A stretch of DNA of 50,132 bases from NCBI GenBank assembly GCA_021159005.1, contig JAGGSN010000200.1, positions 1 to 50,132 on the forward strand, read 5' to 3'. The notes beneath the pieces were generated by a model, which was given only the letters and a program-made list of their open reading frames with translations, did not search any database and was not told where the DNA came from. Shown here piece after piece: positions 41,055 through 48,805 of the stretch. Position 1 is the stretch's first letter. Each line of letters begins with the position of its first letter. This DNA comes from Candidatus Zixiibacteriota bacterium (GTDB lineage: Bacteria; Zixibacteria; MSB-5A5; UBA10806; 4484-95). The position numbers and the translations under genes were made by a program.

Positions 41055-42191
41055 TCAAACCCTCTCTGATTTACTTGCCATGTTATTAATAAATTCCACA
41101 ACGCTATGCATGCATAGAAGGTAAACCACCGGCAAAGCGGCATAATAAGACCTGAGTTCGTCTATATGTCCCATAAAAATACACATTATTAACAATAGCG
41201 CCGCATATATTAATGATTTTTTAAGGAAAACCGGTTTTTCTCTCCATTTGTAAAATAAACCGAGAGCTATAAAAATAAACATTAATAAATTCAATCCTCG
41301 CGGCAGTGGAATATTGGGATACAATGGCAATATTTTGTTTGTATTAATATGTTCAAAATTAAAATAGCTGGAGAGCTTTGACAGATGTTCCAAGTTCCTT
41401 ATTAAATGCCATTCTACTAATCCGCCGGGATTATTTTTGAAAACGATATATAATGAAAATTTGACGGCAATAAAAATCAAGGCTTGCAGGCTAAGCAGTT
41501 TTACAAACTTACTCCTTGGGAGTTCCGAATAATAGTTGACTGCAAACACAATTATAAGCATCACCGATGTTTCCTTATTCAGCAGAGCAAATAGAAAAGC
41601 AATCAAATAGCATTGCCATTGTTTTTTATACAGCAATAATAAAGCCAGAGTAAATAAACATAGATGAGCAAAATCATACATGAAGTTGCCATAGTTGAAA
41701 TATATCGGGATAGCAACCGCCATTCCAAGGGGAAGCAGGTCGCAGGTTCTTTCGGAAAACATGCCGAGCGCCAATGCCAATTGCCGCAGTATGAATAAAA
41801 ACATCAGCAAAGCTAAGGCGTTTAGAATCAGATATACAATAATTCTATAGCCATTTTGAGAGAGCATGTTTGTTTTAGAATCAAAGGATTCGTTTTCAGA
41901 ATGCTTAAATTTGTTGTGTATAAGAATGCTGACCTTACTGTCAATTTTGTTCTTTATTGGTTCCGGCGTCATGAATTCAATGGTTCTAATCAGGCAGGGC
42001 AATAGTATCCGGTACTGAAACGGCTTATATGCTTTGAAATCGGTCATATTTATCATACCGGCGCGCTCATTAACAAGACCGGGGCTTTTTATCAGGGAGA
42101 GTATAAAGATCGTAGTAAAAAGATATAGAGCTAAAAGAATGATTGCTTTTTTCTTAGCCTGAAATTGATATTTTAAATTATTGCTTTTCAT
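41055..42191 (-). CDS. polytopic membrane protein of unknown function
   Basis: About 378 residues from the ATG at 42191; another ATG at 42209 is possible and neither has a clear ribosome site. It has nine or so hydrophobic helices. Segments such as YKPFQYRILLPCLIR, NYGNFMYDFAHLCLF and ALLNKETSVMLII recall membrane glycosyltransferase-like (GT-C type) families, but I cannot name one. There is a soluble stretch of about 50 residues near 90-130. It is followed one base later by the yjbQ-like gene. Two repeat palindromes lie upstream. Confidence 0.7.
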   Translation of the reverse strand: MKSNNLKYQFQAKKKAIILLALYLFTTIFILSLIKSPGLVNERAGMINMTDFKAYKPFQYRILLPCLIRTIEFMTPEPIKNKIDSKVSILIHNKFKHSENESFDSKTNMLSQNGYRIIVYLILNALALLMFLFILRQLALALGMFSERTCDLLPLGMAVAIPIYFNYGNFMYDFAHLCLFTLALLLLYKKQWQCYLIAFLFALLNKETSVMLIIVFAVNYYSELPRSKFVKLLSLQALIFIAVKFSLYIVFKNNPGGLVEWHLIRNLEHLSKLSSYFNFEHINTNKILPLYPNIPLPRGLNLLMFIFIALGLFYKWREKPVFLKKSLIYAALLLIMCIFMGHIDELRSYYAALPVVYLLCMHSVVEFINNMASKSERV

Positions 42192-42292
42192 TATATCATA
42201 ATAATACATCAATATACTTAATATTATCAAATGATTAATCTCATAATTTGCGGGGGATTGCCCGGAAGATAGGTGTCGGGTTGAATAAAGCA

Positions 42293-42336
42293 GCAGGTCG
42301 GGTTCCGACCCCACCGCGGCGGGGAGAAACCCGACA
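42293..42336. repeat. dispersed palindromic repeat, family D, copy 1
   Basis: GCAGGTCGGGTTCCGAC, a GGCGGGGAG core, and AAACCCGACA. Arms GTCGGGTTT and AAACCCGAC are inverted relative to each other. Nearly the same sequence lies at 44956-45006, and a rearranged version at 42392-42435. Confidence 0.65.
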
Positions 42337-42391
42337 TTTTTGCCTTTGATAAAGGATTTACTAAGGGAAAAAGCCTTATATTACTGTGAGA

Positions 42392-42435
42392 GGTGTCGGG
42401 TATTTCCTCGCCTTCGGCGAGTCAGAAACCGACCT
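42392..42435. repeat. dispersed palindromic repeat, family D, rearranged copy
   Basis: GGTGTCGGGTATTTCCTCGC, then CTTCGGCGAG and TCAGAAACCGACCT. Contains the perfect inner stem CTCGCC/GGCGAG around TTC and outer GTCGG/CCGAC arms. Confidence 0.55.
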
Positions 42436-42544
42436 AAAATGTTTTGGAAAAAAATGGGGAAACTCCAAAAACTCATAAATATTGACAGGGAAACCATCAC
42501 AATATATAATACCCACTGAAAACAATAAAGAGGGTTGTACTCTG

Positions 42545-43225
42545 ATGATAAACAAAGACGAATGGCAAGCAAATATCAAACCCCTGACAATACTTCTCTA
42601 CACATCCATTGCCTTAACTGTATTTAGATATTACGGCTCGGCGAAATTTTATGCAGATAAATTTATAGCCGAGAATAGTCCGGCAAGCCAGTACTATTAT
42701 TTCCTGAGCAGTTTTGTCCTTCTGGGATTAATTCCGGTTCTTATTTGGAAAGTCGGTTTTAAGCATAGCCTGAAAGACATGGGGCTTTCATTTGGAGACA
42801 CAAAGAAGAGTTTGCTTATAATAGCAGTCGGTCTGCCATTAATGGCGGTGATGGCTTATTTCTCCTCGAAAGACCCGTCATTCCTTGCGGAATATCCCCT
42901 TTATCGAGGCCTTGCGGCTAATCAGGGCATATTGCCGATTTATATACTTATGTATAGCCTATATTACATCGGCTGGGAGTTTTATTTTAGGGGCTTCATG
43001 CTTTTCGGCTTGCGGGAAAGTTATGGAGAACCAGCCAGCATCCTAATTCAGACAATCCCTTCCTGCTTGCTGCATATCGGCAAACCCGATGCTGAGATAT
43101 TCGCTTCTATAGTTGCCGGAATAGCATTCGGCTGGCTTGTCTTGCGATGCCGTTCAATCTGGCCGATATTTATCTTTCACTTTGGGCTTGGCGTATTCCT
43201 CGATTTATTTATTATCTATGGCTGA
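42545..43225 (+). CDS. CPBP-family intramembrane protease-like protein
   Basis: About 226 residues from the ATG at 42545 with AAGAGGG ten bases upstream. Six or more hydrophobic helices. The CPBP (Abi/CAAX-protease-like) motifs are recognisable: WEFYFRGFML with Glu145 and Arg149 (the first Glu of the usual EE pair is Trp), CLLHIGK with His177 and FHFGLGVFLD with His212. The family includes glutamate intramembrane endopeptidases that process prenylated or signal-like peptides, and membrane proteins of unknown role. Its last eight bases overlap the start of the PAP2 gene. Confidence 0.8.
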   Translation: MINKDEWQANIKPLTILLYTSIALTVFRYYGSAKFYADKFIAENSPASQYYYFLSSFVLLGLIPVLIWKVGFKHSLKDMGLSFGDTKKSLLIIAVGLPLMAVMAYFSSKDPSFLAEYPLYRGLAANQGILPIYILMYSLYYIGWEFYFRGFMLFGLRESYGEPASILIQTIPSCLLHIGKPDAEIFASIVAGIAFGWLVLRCRSIWPIFIFHFGLGVFLDLFIIYG

Positions 43226-44105
43226 AATCAAGAGATTCATAGCCAAGATTCGCGCTATTGATGCTATATGTTTATCGTATATTATCTTGATGATAATCAT
43301 AATATCCCTTTTTGGATATAAGCTTGATGATCAGTTGTATATTATAACTGTTTATATAAGTTGTTTTGCCGGTAGTTTGATGTTTATTTTTCTGAGAAGA
43401 TTTAGCAATAAGATACTAAACTTTTTTACCGATAACTATCCATTAATATTGCTCATCCCGTTTTATGAAATATCCGGCCATCAGGTGCATATGATTTTCG
43501 ATGGTTTTTTTGATGATTATATCCTGATGATAGAGAATGCGGTTTTCCCTGTCCATCCGGTAACCTGGTTCGAGCAATTTTATAATCCGATTTTAACCGA
43601 ATGGATGATGATGGGATACTCGGTATATCTTCTTCTCATACCGATAACAACCGGCTGGTTTTATTTCACCGATCAAAAAGAGGCGGCGGAACATAATCTT
43701 GGATCATTGCTTCTATCCCTGATTTCGTGCTATATGGTGTTCTTTCTTCTGCCGGTTGAGGGACCGCGTTTTGCTATGGCAAATCAATATACAGGTGAGC
43801 TGACGGGATTTCTATTTAGAGCAATAACCAACCTGCTCGAATCGGGCGCGATGCTTCATGGCGGCGCTTTTCCCTCGGCGCATTGCTCAGCGGCAACTGT
43901 GATGCTTCTGCTGTCGTATAAATATGACAGGAAATTATTCAAGTGGATTATTGTAATCCTGATTACATTGTATATCTCGACTGTCTACGGCAGATACCAT
44001 TATCCGTTGGATGTTTTAGCCGGCATGCTTTTTGGTATTGCCGGCGTAAAGCTGTATCATCCTATAAAGAGATTATGGGATAGGATTGCCGGGCGGGATG
44101 GCTGA
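43218..44105 (+). CDS. PAP2-superfamily membrane phosphatase/phosphotransferase (Aur1-like subtype)
   Basis: About 295 residues from the ATG at 43218; the start overlaps the CPBP stop. It has eight or so hydrophobic segments. Motifs: VEGPRFAMA in place of KxxxxxxRP, GGAFPSAHCSAA with His222, and STVYGRYHYPLDVLAG with Arg259, His261 and Asp265. The TxYxRYHYxxD form and GPRF are those of the Aur1/inositol-phosphoryl-transferase-like PAP2 subgroup rather than undecaprenyl-PP phosphatases. Probable lipid head-group phosphatase or transferase in the inner membrane; substrate unknown. Confidence 0.82.
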   Translation: MAEIKRFIAKIRAIDAICLSYIILMIIIISLFGYKLDDQLYIITVYISCFAGSLMFIFLRRFSNKILNFFTDNYPLILLIPFYEISGHQVHMIFDGFFDDYILMIENAVFPVHPVTWFEQFYNPILTEWMMMGYSVYLLLIPITTGWFYFTDQKEAAEHNLGSLLLSLISCYMVFFLLPVEGPRFAMANQYTGELTGFLFRAITNLLESGAMLHGGAFPSAHCSAATVMLLLSYKYDRKLFKWIIVILITLYISTVYGRYHYPLDVLAGMLFGIAGVKLYHPIKRLWDRIAGRDG

Positions 44106-44128
44106 TATATATTCCCATTCCTCAAACT

Positions 44129-44145
44129 CGTAGGGGCGTATTGCA
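44129..44145. repeat. dispersed palindromic repeat, family A, truncated copy
   Basis: CGTAGGGGCGTATTGCA only; the right arm TACGCCC is missing and replaced by GATCCGTATGG. A family B palindrome follows at 44172, as at 20206-20267. Confidence 0.7.
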
Positions 44146-44171
44146 GATCCGTATGGATATTGAATATGCCC

Positions 44172-44206
44172 ACTCTGATTACCGAGCGGAGCTTGATAAC
44201 CAGAGT
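44172..44206. repeat. dispersed palindromic repeat, family B, copy 2
   Basis: Arms ACTCTGATTACCGAGC and GCTTGATAACCAGAGT pair at 13 of 16 positions. Recognisable transposase sequence on the minus strand ends exactly at its right edge. Confidence 0.7.
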
Positions 44207-44417
44207 TAAACGACAACACTTTCTCGTATATGCCGCCGCTGTTGTTAGAGGTCTCCTTTATCGGAATTGATGACTCTGTCCACTCTCGAAATTCTATCCT
44301 CTCTAAAAATTGGGCAATTAATGAGCCAATACCTCCCCAGGCTGTTATCGGTTTATTCGTAAAGGCAATTTTAACTTGCTTTACTCGATGCGATTTGTTA
44401 AGCTTTTTATGTTTCAT
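44207..44417 (-). pseudogene. truncated IS1380-like transposase, N-terminal fragment
   Basis: A 70-residue fragment beginning MKHKKLNKSHRVKQVKIAFT, then KPITAWGGIGSLIAQFLERI and IPIKETSNNSGGIYEKVL. It resembles the N-terminus of IS1380-type DDE transposases (start plus PLTxxGGL..FLxRL pattern). After residue 70 the frame runs into repeat family B and loses similarity, so the catalytic core is gone. The ATG has AAGGAG nine bases upstream, located in an inverted repeat. The family assignment is from memory of the motif and not certain. Confidence 0.55.
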
Positions 44418-44422
44418 TTTTT

Positions 44423-44468
44423 AGTGCTCCTTTTTCTGTTATCTAAACATTAATCTAAAAGGAGCACT
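44423..44468. repeat. 12-bp perfect inverted repeat over the transposase ribosome site
   Basis: AGTGCTCCTTTT (44423-44434) and AAAAGGAGCACT (44457-44468) with a 22-nt spacer. The left arm contains the complement of the transposase-fragment Shine-Dalgarno. It may be the end region of the former IS, which would block translation from read-through transcripts, or a simple terminator. Confidence 0.5.
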
Positions 44469-44529
44469 ATCTTTGTTTTATATGAAAATATCAACCTGAT
44501 TTTCTGTTTCTAATGCAAAAACTGGGATA

Positions 44530-44851
44530 ATGCCGATGTTCAGAACCGGCCGCAAATCCGACCAACCGCTGCCGACCATGACAGAGCTGTTTCAGGCTTA
44601 TCCCAATCCGTTCAACTCATCTACTTCGATTAAGATATATCTGACAAAATCACAGCGAACGAAACTTGAGATTTTCGATGTGCGGCAGGCAGGTAAAAAT
44701 TCTCGCCGATAGAACGCTAAATATCGGCGAGCATTCATTTATGTGGAACGGCAGAAATAGCAATGGCAGAAAGGTATCATCGGGTTCGTATTTCTATCGT
44801 CTGTCTGCCGGCGAGGATGTCATGATACGGCGTATGATATTAATTAAGTAA
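44530..44851 (+). pseudogene. frameshifted fragment of a sorting-domain exoprotein
   Basis: The plus strand encodes the two halves of one T9SS-like C-terminal sorting domain in different frames. LFQAYPNPFNSSTSIKIYLT through KLEIFDVR is in the first frame. GRQVKILADRTLNIGEHSFM through GSYFYRLSAGEDVMIRRMIL is in the second. The switch is near 44688-44694 and corresponds to loss of one base. No signal peptide or body of the protein precedes it. It is a gene remnant next to a transposase remnant. Confidence 0.75.
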
Positions 44852-44863
44852 TTGGAATTGTTG

Positions 44864-44886
44864 TTGTCAGAAGCAACTTCTGGCAA
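44864..44886. repeat. TTGTCAGAAG/CTTCTGGCAA hairpin
   Basis: A 10-bp stem with one G-T pair and a CAA loop directly after the sorting-domain fragment. It is related in layout and tail (CTGGCAAC) to the hairpin at 12217-12241. Confidence 0.5.
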
Positions 44887-44922
44887 CACTTCGATTTTTA
44901 ATGGATACACGTAAGATAATAT

Positions 44923-44940
44923 TGCAATACGACCTTACGC
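44923..44940 (-). repeat. dispersed repeat family A, reversed partial copy
   Basis: On the minus strand GCGTAAGGTCGTATTGCA matches the left half of family A with two differences. Confidence 0.5.
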
Positions 44941-44955
44941 ATGGTTTTATACCTT

Positions 44956-45006
44956 AGCAGCAGGTCGGATTCCGACTCGCCGAAGGCGCGGAGAAACCCG
45001 ACACCC
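44956..45006. repeat. dispersed palindromic repeat, family D, copy 2
   Basis: Contains GCAGGTCGGATTCCGAC, CTCGCCGAAGGCGCGGAG and AAACCCGACACC, matching 42293-42336 over most of its length. It lies just past the stop of the tryptophanase gene and could serve as its terminator. Confidence 0.65.
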
Positions 45007-45014
45007 TTGACAGC

Positions 45015-46385
45015 TTACTCAGCCTCCTCCAACTTGACAGTAAAATGACGCAATACAGGGGCATTCCAGGTAATTTTCAGTGGCTTAACCAGCTTTTTAT
45101 TTTCCCCGATTTTCTTGAATACATTAGCAGCATACTGCAGATGCGCCATCGAATATACCCGTCTCGGAATAGCCAGCCGTACTAACTCCATGTCAGGGAA
45201 CTTTTCGGTGCCGTCGGGTTGAAGTCCCAGCATGATGCCGCCTATCTCTACCGCCCTTATGCCGCCCTCGCGGTATAACGCCACAGTAACCGCCCAGGCG
45301 GGATATTTCTCACGCGGGAAATCCGGTAGGAATGAATCGATATCCACGAAAATCGCATGACCGCCCGCCGGCTTGACAATAGGCACACCGGCATCCTCAA
45401 GCATATTGCCGAAACACCGGACCTGCTCGGTGCGGTATTTCAGATAGTCCTCGTCTAATGCCTCATCAAGTCCGCGGGCAACCGCCTCAAGGTCGCGTCC
45501 AGCCATGCCGCCATAAGTAGGGAAGCCCTCAATCAATATCAGCATGTTGGTTATTTTAGCGGCCAGCTTATCGTCGTTGGTGGCCAAAAACCCGCCGATA
45601 TTTGCCAGCCCGTCTTTTTTGGCCGACATCGTGCAGCCATCGGCGAATTTGAACATCTCACGGGCGATTTGCTTAATCGACCAATCCCGATACTCTATTT
45701 CTCTTTGCTTGATAAAATAGCAGTTCTCAGCATAGCGGCAGGCATCGATATATAACGGAATACCATGCTTATGTAAAAGCTTGCTGTATGCCTTTATATT
45801 CTCCATAGAAACAGGCTGACCGCCGCCGGCATTGTTGGTAACGGTAATCATTCCCACCGGAATTTTATCAGCGCCTACTATCTTGATTAAATTCTCAACT
45901 TTATTCAGGTCGATATTGCCTTTGAACGGATACTCCGATTTAGGCTCTTTACCCTCATTGATAACCAAATCGACAGCGCTTGCTTTTTGATGTTCGATAT
46001 TAGCGCGGGTAGTGTCAAAATGAGTGTTTGAGGGAACATGCTGGCCTTCTTTTAGGATACTGGTGAAAAGCAGGTTTTCTGCTACTCGTCCCTGATGAGC
46101 GGGGATGATATTTTTGTAGCCGGTAATATTTTTTATGGCTGCCTCGAAATTGTAATAGTTGCGGCAGCCGGCGTATGATTCATCGCCGGTCATGATGCCT
46201 GCCCATTGGGTATCGCTCATTGCTGAGGTGCCCGAGTCGGTCAGCAGGTCGATGAAAATGTTCTCGGCGGCGATTTTAAACACATTAAAATGCGCGGCGG
46301 CAAGCGTCTTTTCACGTTCTTCTCTGGGCAGGATTTTTATTCGTTCGACTGTTTTAGTTTTGTATGGTTCCGGTAGAAATTCCAT
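45015..46385 (-). CDS. tnaA: tryptophanase (beta-eliminating lyase)
   Basis: About 456 residues from the ATG at 46385 (AGGAG seven bases upstream; the TTG six bases earlier touches that site). A PLP enzyme that splits L-tryptophan into indole, pyruvate and ammonia. FIDLLTDSGTSAMSDTQWAG, PAHQGRVAENLL, YIDACRYAENCYFIKQREIE and TMSAKKDGLANIGG (PLP Lys257) are canonical. I choose tryptophanase over tyrosine phenol-lyase because the segment IRAVEIGGIMLG lacks the phenol-binding Arg of tyrosine phenol-lyase (MERG there, VEIG here), and the end VLRHFTVKL is that of tryptophanase. The start overlaps the preceding membrane-protein gene by 32 bp. Confidence 0.9.
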   Translation of the reverse strand: MEFLPEPYKTKTVERIKILPREEREKTLAAAHFNVFKIAAENIFIDLLTDSGTSAMSDTQWAGIMTGDESYAGCRNYYNFEAAIKNITGYKNIIPAHQGRVAENLLFTSILKEGQHVPSNTHFDTTRANIEHQKASAVDLVINEGKEPKSEYPFKGNIDLNKVENLIKIVGADKIPVGMITVTNNAGGGQPVSMENIKAYSKLLHKHGIPLYIDACRYAENCYFIKQREIEYRDWSIKQIAREMFKFADGCTMSAKKDGLANIGGFLATNDDKLAAKITNMLILIEGFPTYGGMAGRDLEAVARGLDEALDEDYLKYRTEQVRCFGNMLEDAGVPIVKPAGGHAIFVDIDSFLPDFPREKYPAWAVTVALYREGGIRAVEIGGIMLGLQPDGTEKFPDMELVRLAIPRRVYSMAHLQYAANVFKKIGENKKLVKPLKITWNAPVLRHFTVKLEEAE

Positions 46386-46800
46386 TCTCAAATCTCCTGA
46401 TAAGTTTGCTGAAAATTATAAATATCACAAGAAAAAGCCCCGTGAAAAATATGTTCTGGCTAATCCAGAAAAACAGATAGCTGTCAAATGAGCCTTTAAA
46501 TACCATTGATAACAACGACAGCAATTGTCCATCAAACTCAGCCGAAAGCGGTTTCAATCTCTCTGTCTGCTTGGCGACAGCAAGGGGGATATTGCCCAAT
46601 GCTATGTTCATTACGGAGAACCAGACAGCCAGCCTGATAATTCTGCCGTTTACGAAAGCCTTGCCCATTATCCTTACCGATAGAAATACAATAACCAGCG
46701 CCGCAAAAATACTGAACAGCGAGGTCCCCTTACCCAAGCCGAGGAAGATAATCTCGATGATGCCGGCTAAGCATGAAAGTATGATGTATTTCGCTAACAT
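46354..46800 (-). CDS. small membrane protein of unknown function
   Basis: A 148-residue protein with about four hydrophobic helices (about 5-25, 28-45, 55-75 and 108-130) and a basic end. No motif I recognise. It is encoded between asparaginase (43 bp upstream) and tryptophanase (32-bp overlap), in the same direction. It may be an amino-acid or indole-related membrane component, or simply travel with the operon. It is too short for a typical tryptophan permease (TnaB/Mtr are more than twice as long). Confidence 0.65.
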   Translation of the reverse strand: MLAKYIILSCLAGIIEIIFLGLGKGTSLFSIFAALVIVFLSVRIMGKAFVNGRIIRLAVWFSVMNIALGNIPLAVAKQTERLKPLSAEFDGQLLSLLSMVFKGSFDSYLFFWISQNIFFTGLFLVIFIIFSKLIRRFENGISTGTIQN

Positions 46801-46843
46801 AATTTGCCTTTATCTGCAGAATCTATTGTAAATTTAATCATAT

Positions 46844-47854
46844 TCAAATGTTCTTCTCTATACTAAATTCGGCTTTTATATAACCGATTTCTTTATCTGC
46901 CCAGTTTTTAATTGTCTTAATGTGAAAATTTGATAGCTTCTCAAGTTCGCCGCCGGTTATTATCCCAAGCTGTCTTAGTATCTCTACGCTGAATGGATAT
47001 AAAGCGCGAGTGGCGCCATCGGCAATCTTTACCGTCATGCCCCAACCTCTTTCGGCAAAACCTATGCAGTGAAGTCCCTCGGCGCCGGCTTTGGCTATCA
47101 TCTTTTCCTTGCAATGCTTCATCAGTTCCGTATCATAACGCATATCGCCGGCGACAATATTGGGATAATCCATCATAGCCCGATATATTGTCGAATATAT
47201 CTTAGCCTTAGTAGATGGCACGGAATGCGGCGAGATGAAGCGGGCGAATCCATAAGCCATATTATACAACGGCATAGCATGTACCGGTGCCGAACAACCG
47301 TCAATGCCGATACCGATATCCTCTTCGGGATAATCGCAAATATAAGATATGGCTTCGGTAATCAACTTTTGAACCGGATGAGAAGGATTCAAGTAATCAT
47401 CAATAGGTAAATTCTTAAATACGCATAATGCCAGCATACCCGCATGCTTGCCCGAGCAGTTATGTTGAAGGGCTGTAAACTTTTCGTCAGGCTCCGGCGT
47501 TAGATTTTTCGCCGCGTAGAAATGAGGTATATGAGTTCCGCATTGAAGGTGTTCCGGTTTTAAGCCGATTTTATCGAGTATCCCGCTGATAATCTCCACA
47601 TGCTCGGGTTCGCCCGAATGAGAGCTCGAAATTATGGCGATTTCTTTAGTTGATAATTTGAACCGGTGTGCTGCTCCAGACTCGATAAGCGGTATGGTTT
47701 GAAATGGTTTGGCGGATGAACGCATATATGTTATCAACTGAGGGTTGCCGAACTGATAAATAATCTTGCCCTCGGAGTTAACAACAACAAAATGCCCCGA
47801 ATGGATTGATTCAACAACATCGCCCCGATAAATATTTACTGCATTCGGTGACAA
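46844..47854 (-). CDS. L-asparaginase of the AnsA-type II-like (PF06089) family
   Basis: A 336-residue enzyme converting asparagine to aspartate and ammonia. Segments of the rhizobial-type asparaginase family are visible: RSSAKPFQTIPLIESGAA, SSSHSGEPEHVEIISGIL, LQCGTHIPH, HNCSGKHAGMLALC, GIGIDGCSAPVHAMPLYNMA and FAERGWGMTVKIADGATRA. The family is unrelated to the E. coli AnsA/AnsB fold. The start is TTG at 47854 with AGGA seven bases upstream, immediately after the sucD stop. Co-transcription with sucCD suggests asparagine catabolism feeding aspartate, fumarate and succinate (inference). Confidence 0.88.
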   Translation of the reverse strand: MSPNAVNIYRGDVVESIHSGHFVVVNSEGKIIYQFGNPQLITYMRSSAKPFQTIPLIESGAAHRFKLSTKEIAIISSSHSGEPEHVEIISGILDKIGLKPEHLQCGTHIPHFYAAKNLTPEPDEKFTALQHNCSGKHAGMLALCVFKNLPIDDYLNPSHPVQKLITEAISYICDYPEEDIGIGIDGCSAPVHAMPLYNMAYGFARFISPHSVPSTKAKIYSTIYRAMMDYPNIVAGDMRYDTELMKHCKEKMIAKAGAEGLHCIGFAERGWGMTVKIADGATRALYPFSVEILRQLGIITGGELEKLSNFHIKTIKNWADKEIGYIKAEFSIEKNI

Positions 47855-48721
47855 TTAAATTTCCTGTTCCTTCAAAATTTCGGGTATATCCATAAATGTT
47901 TTTGCATGATGAGCGCCGGCTTCCTTTAAAGCCGCCACCTTGCTTTTGGCAGTACCAACATTGCCCTCGACAATAGCGCCGGCATGACCCATCCGCTTGC
48001 CCGGAGGCGCCGACAATCCGCCTATCATGAACAGTACCGGTTTAGACATAGCGGCAATTTGCTTGGTCGCTTTTTCCTCATAAACGCCGCCAATCTCGCC
48101 GACCATCACAACCGCTTTCGTGTCATCGTCTTTATCGAAAATTTGCAGGATTTCATCGAAGGTAGAACCAAGCACCGGGTCGCCGCCAAGCCCGACACAG
48201 GTGGTTTCACCATAGCCGGTGCGAGTGAGTGTATCAGCTACATAATAAGTTAGTGAACCGGAACGCGAAACGGTGCCGATTTTGCCAGCCGTAAAAGCGA
48301 TATCCGGGATGATACCGACATTAGCCTGCCCCGGTGTGATAATGCCGGCGGTGTTGCCGCCTATCACGGTTGTGCCGTGTTCCAAAGCCGCCTTGCGGAC
48401 ATACATCATATCAGCTATCGGGATATGTTCCGGCACCACCACCACAAAGGGGATGCTGGCATAGATAGATTCCAAAGCCGCGCCTTTGGCATATTTCGCC
48501 GGTAGAAATATTACCGAGACATTGGCGCCGGTTTCAGCCGCGCATTCCTCGACTGTGTCGAATACCGGGATACTGTCGACGCTCTGGCCGCCTTTGCCCG
48601 GCGAGGTGCCGCCGACTATGTTGGTGCCGTAGGCTTTCATACGCTTGGCATGAAATGAACCGCCGGCGCCGGTTATACCCTGCACGAGCACCTTGGAGTT
48701 TTTATCTATTAATATTGCCAT
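47855..48721 (-). CDS. sucD: succinate-CoA ligase, alpha subunit
   Basis: A 288-residue subunit carrying the CoA-binding Rossmann domain (ILIDKNSKVLVQGITGAGGS, GTSPGKGG) and the phospho-histidine loop (GKRMGHAGAIVEG). Also GNTAGIITPGQANVGIIPD and GTVSRSGSLTYYVAD. Interconverts succinyl-CoA and succinate with nucleoside triphosphate formation. It lies 84 bp after sucC and its stop touches the asparaginase start. Confidence 0.96.
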   Translation of the reverse strand: MAILIDKNSKVLVQGITGAGGSFHAKRMKAYGTNIVGGTSPGKGGQSVDSIPVFDTVEECAAETGANVSVIFLPAKYAKGAALESIYASIPFVVVVPEHIPIADMMYVRKAALEHGTTVIGGNTAGIITPGQANVGIIPDIAFTAGKIGTVSRSGSLTYYVADTLTRTGYGETTCVGLGGDPVLGSTFDEILQIFDKDDDTKAVVMVGEIGGVYEEKATKQIAAMSKPVLFMIGGLSAPPGKRMGHAGAIVEGNVGTAKSKVAALKEAGAHHAKTFMDIPEILKEQEI

Positions 48722-48805
48722 TAGTTTTTTACCTCGTCTATTTACTTTAAATAACTAACATTCATTTTTATAAATTAAAATCTGACTCTTCATATTTATT
48801 TCAGC

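Noticed and set aside
42192-42314. Longer N-terminus for the polytopic membrane protein
   Set aside because: The upstream extension runs into palindromic repeat D and is polar and unlike a start region; ATGs at 42191 or 42209 are more plausible.
43137-43217. Earlier start for the PAP2 gene
   Set aside because: It would lie entirely inside the CPBP gene; the ATG at 43218 overlaps the CPBP stop and begins a normal cytosolic N-terminus.
45015-46385. Tyrosine phenol-lyase instead of tryptophanase
   Set aside because: The phenol-binding Arg segment (MERG in tyrosine phenol-lyase) reads VEIG as in tryptophanase, and the C-terminus matches tryptophanase.
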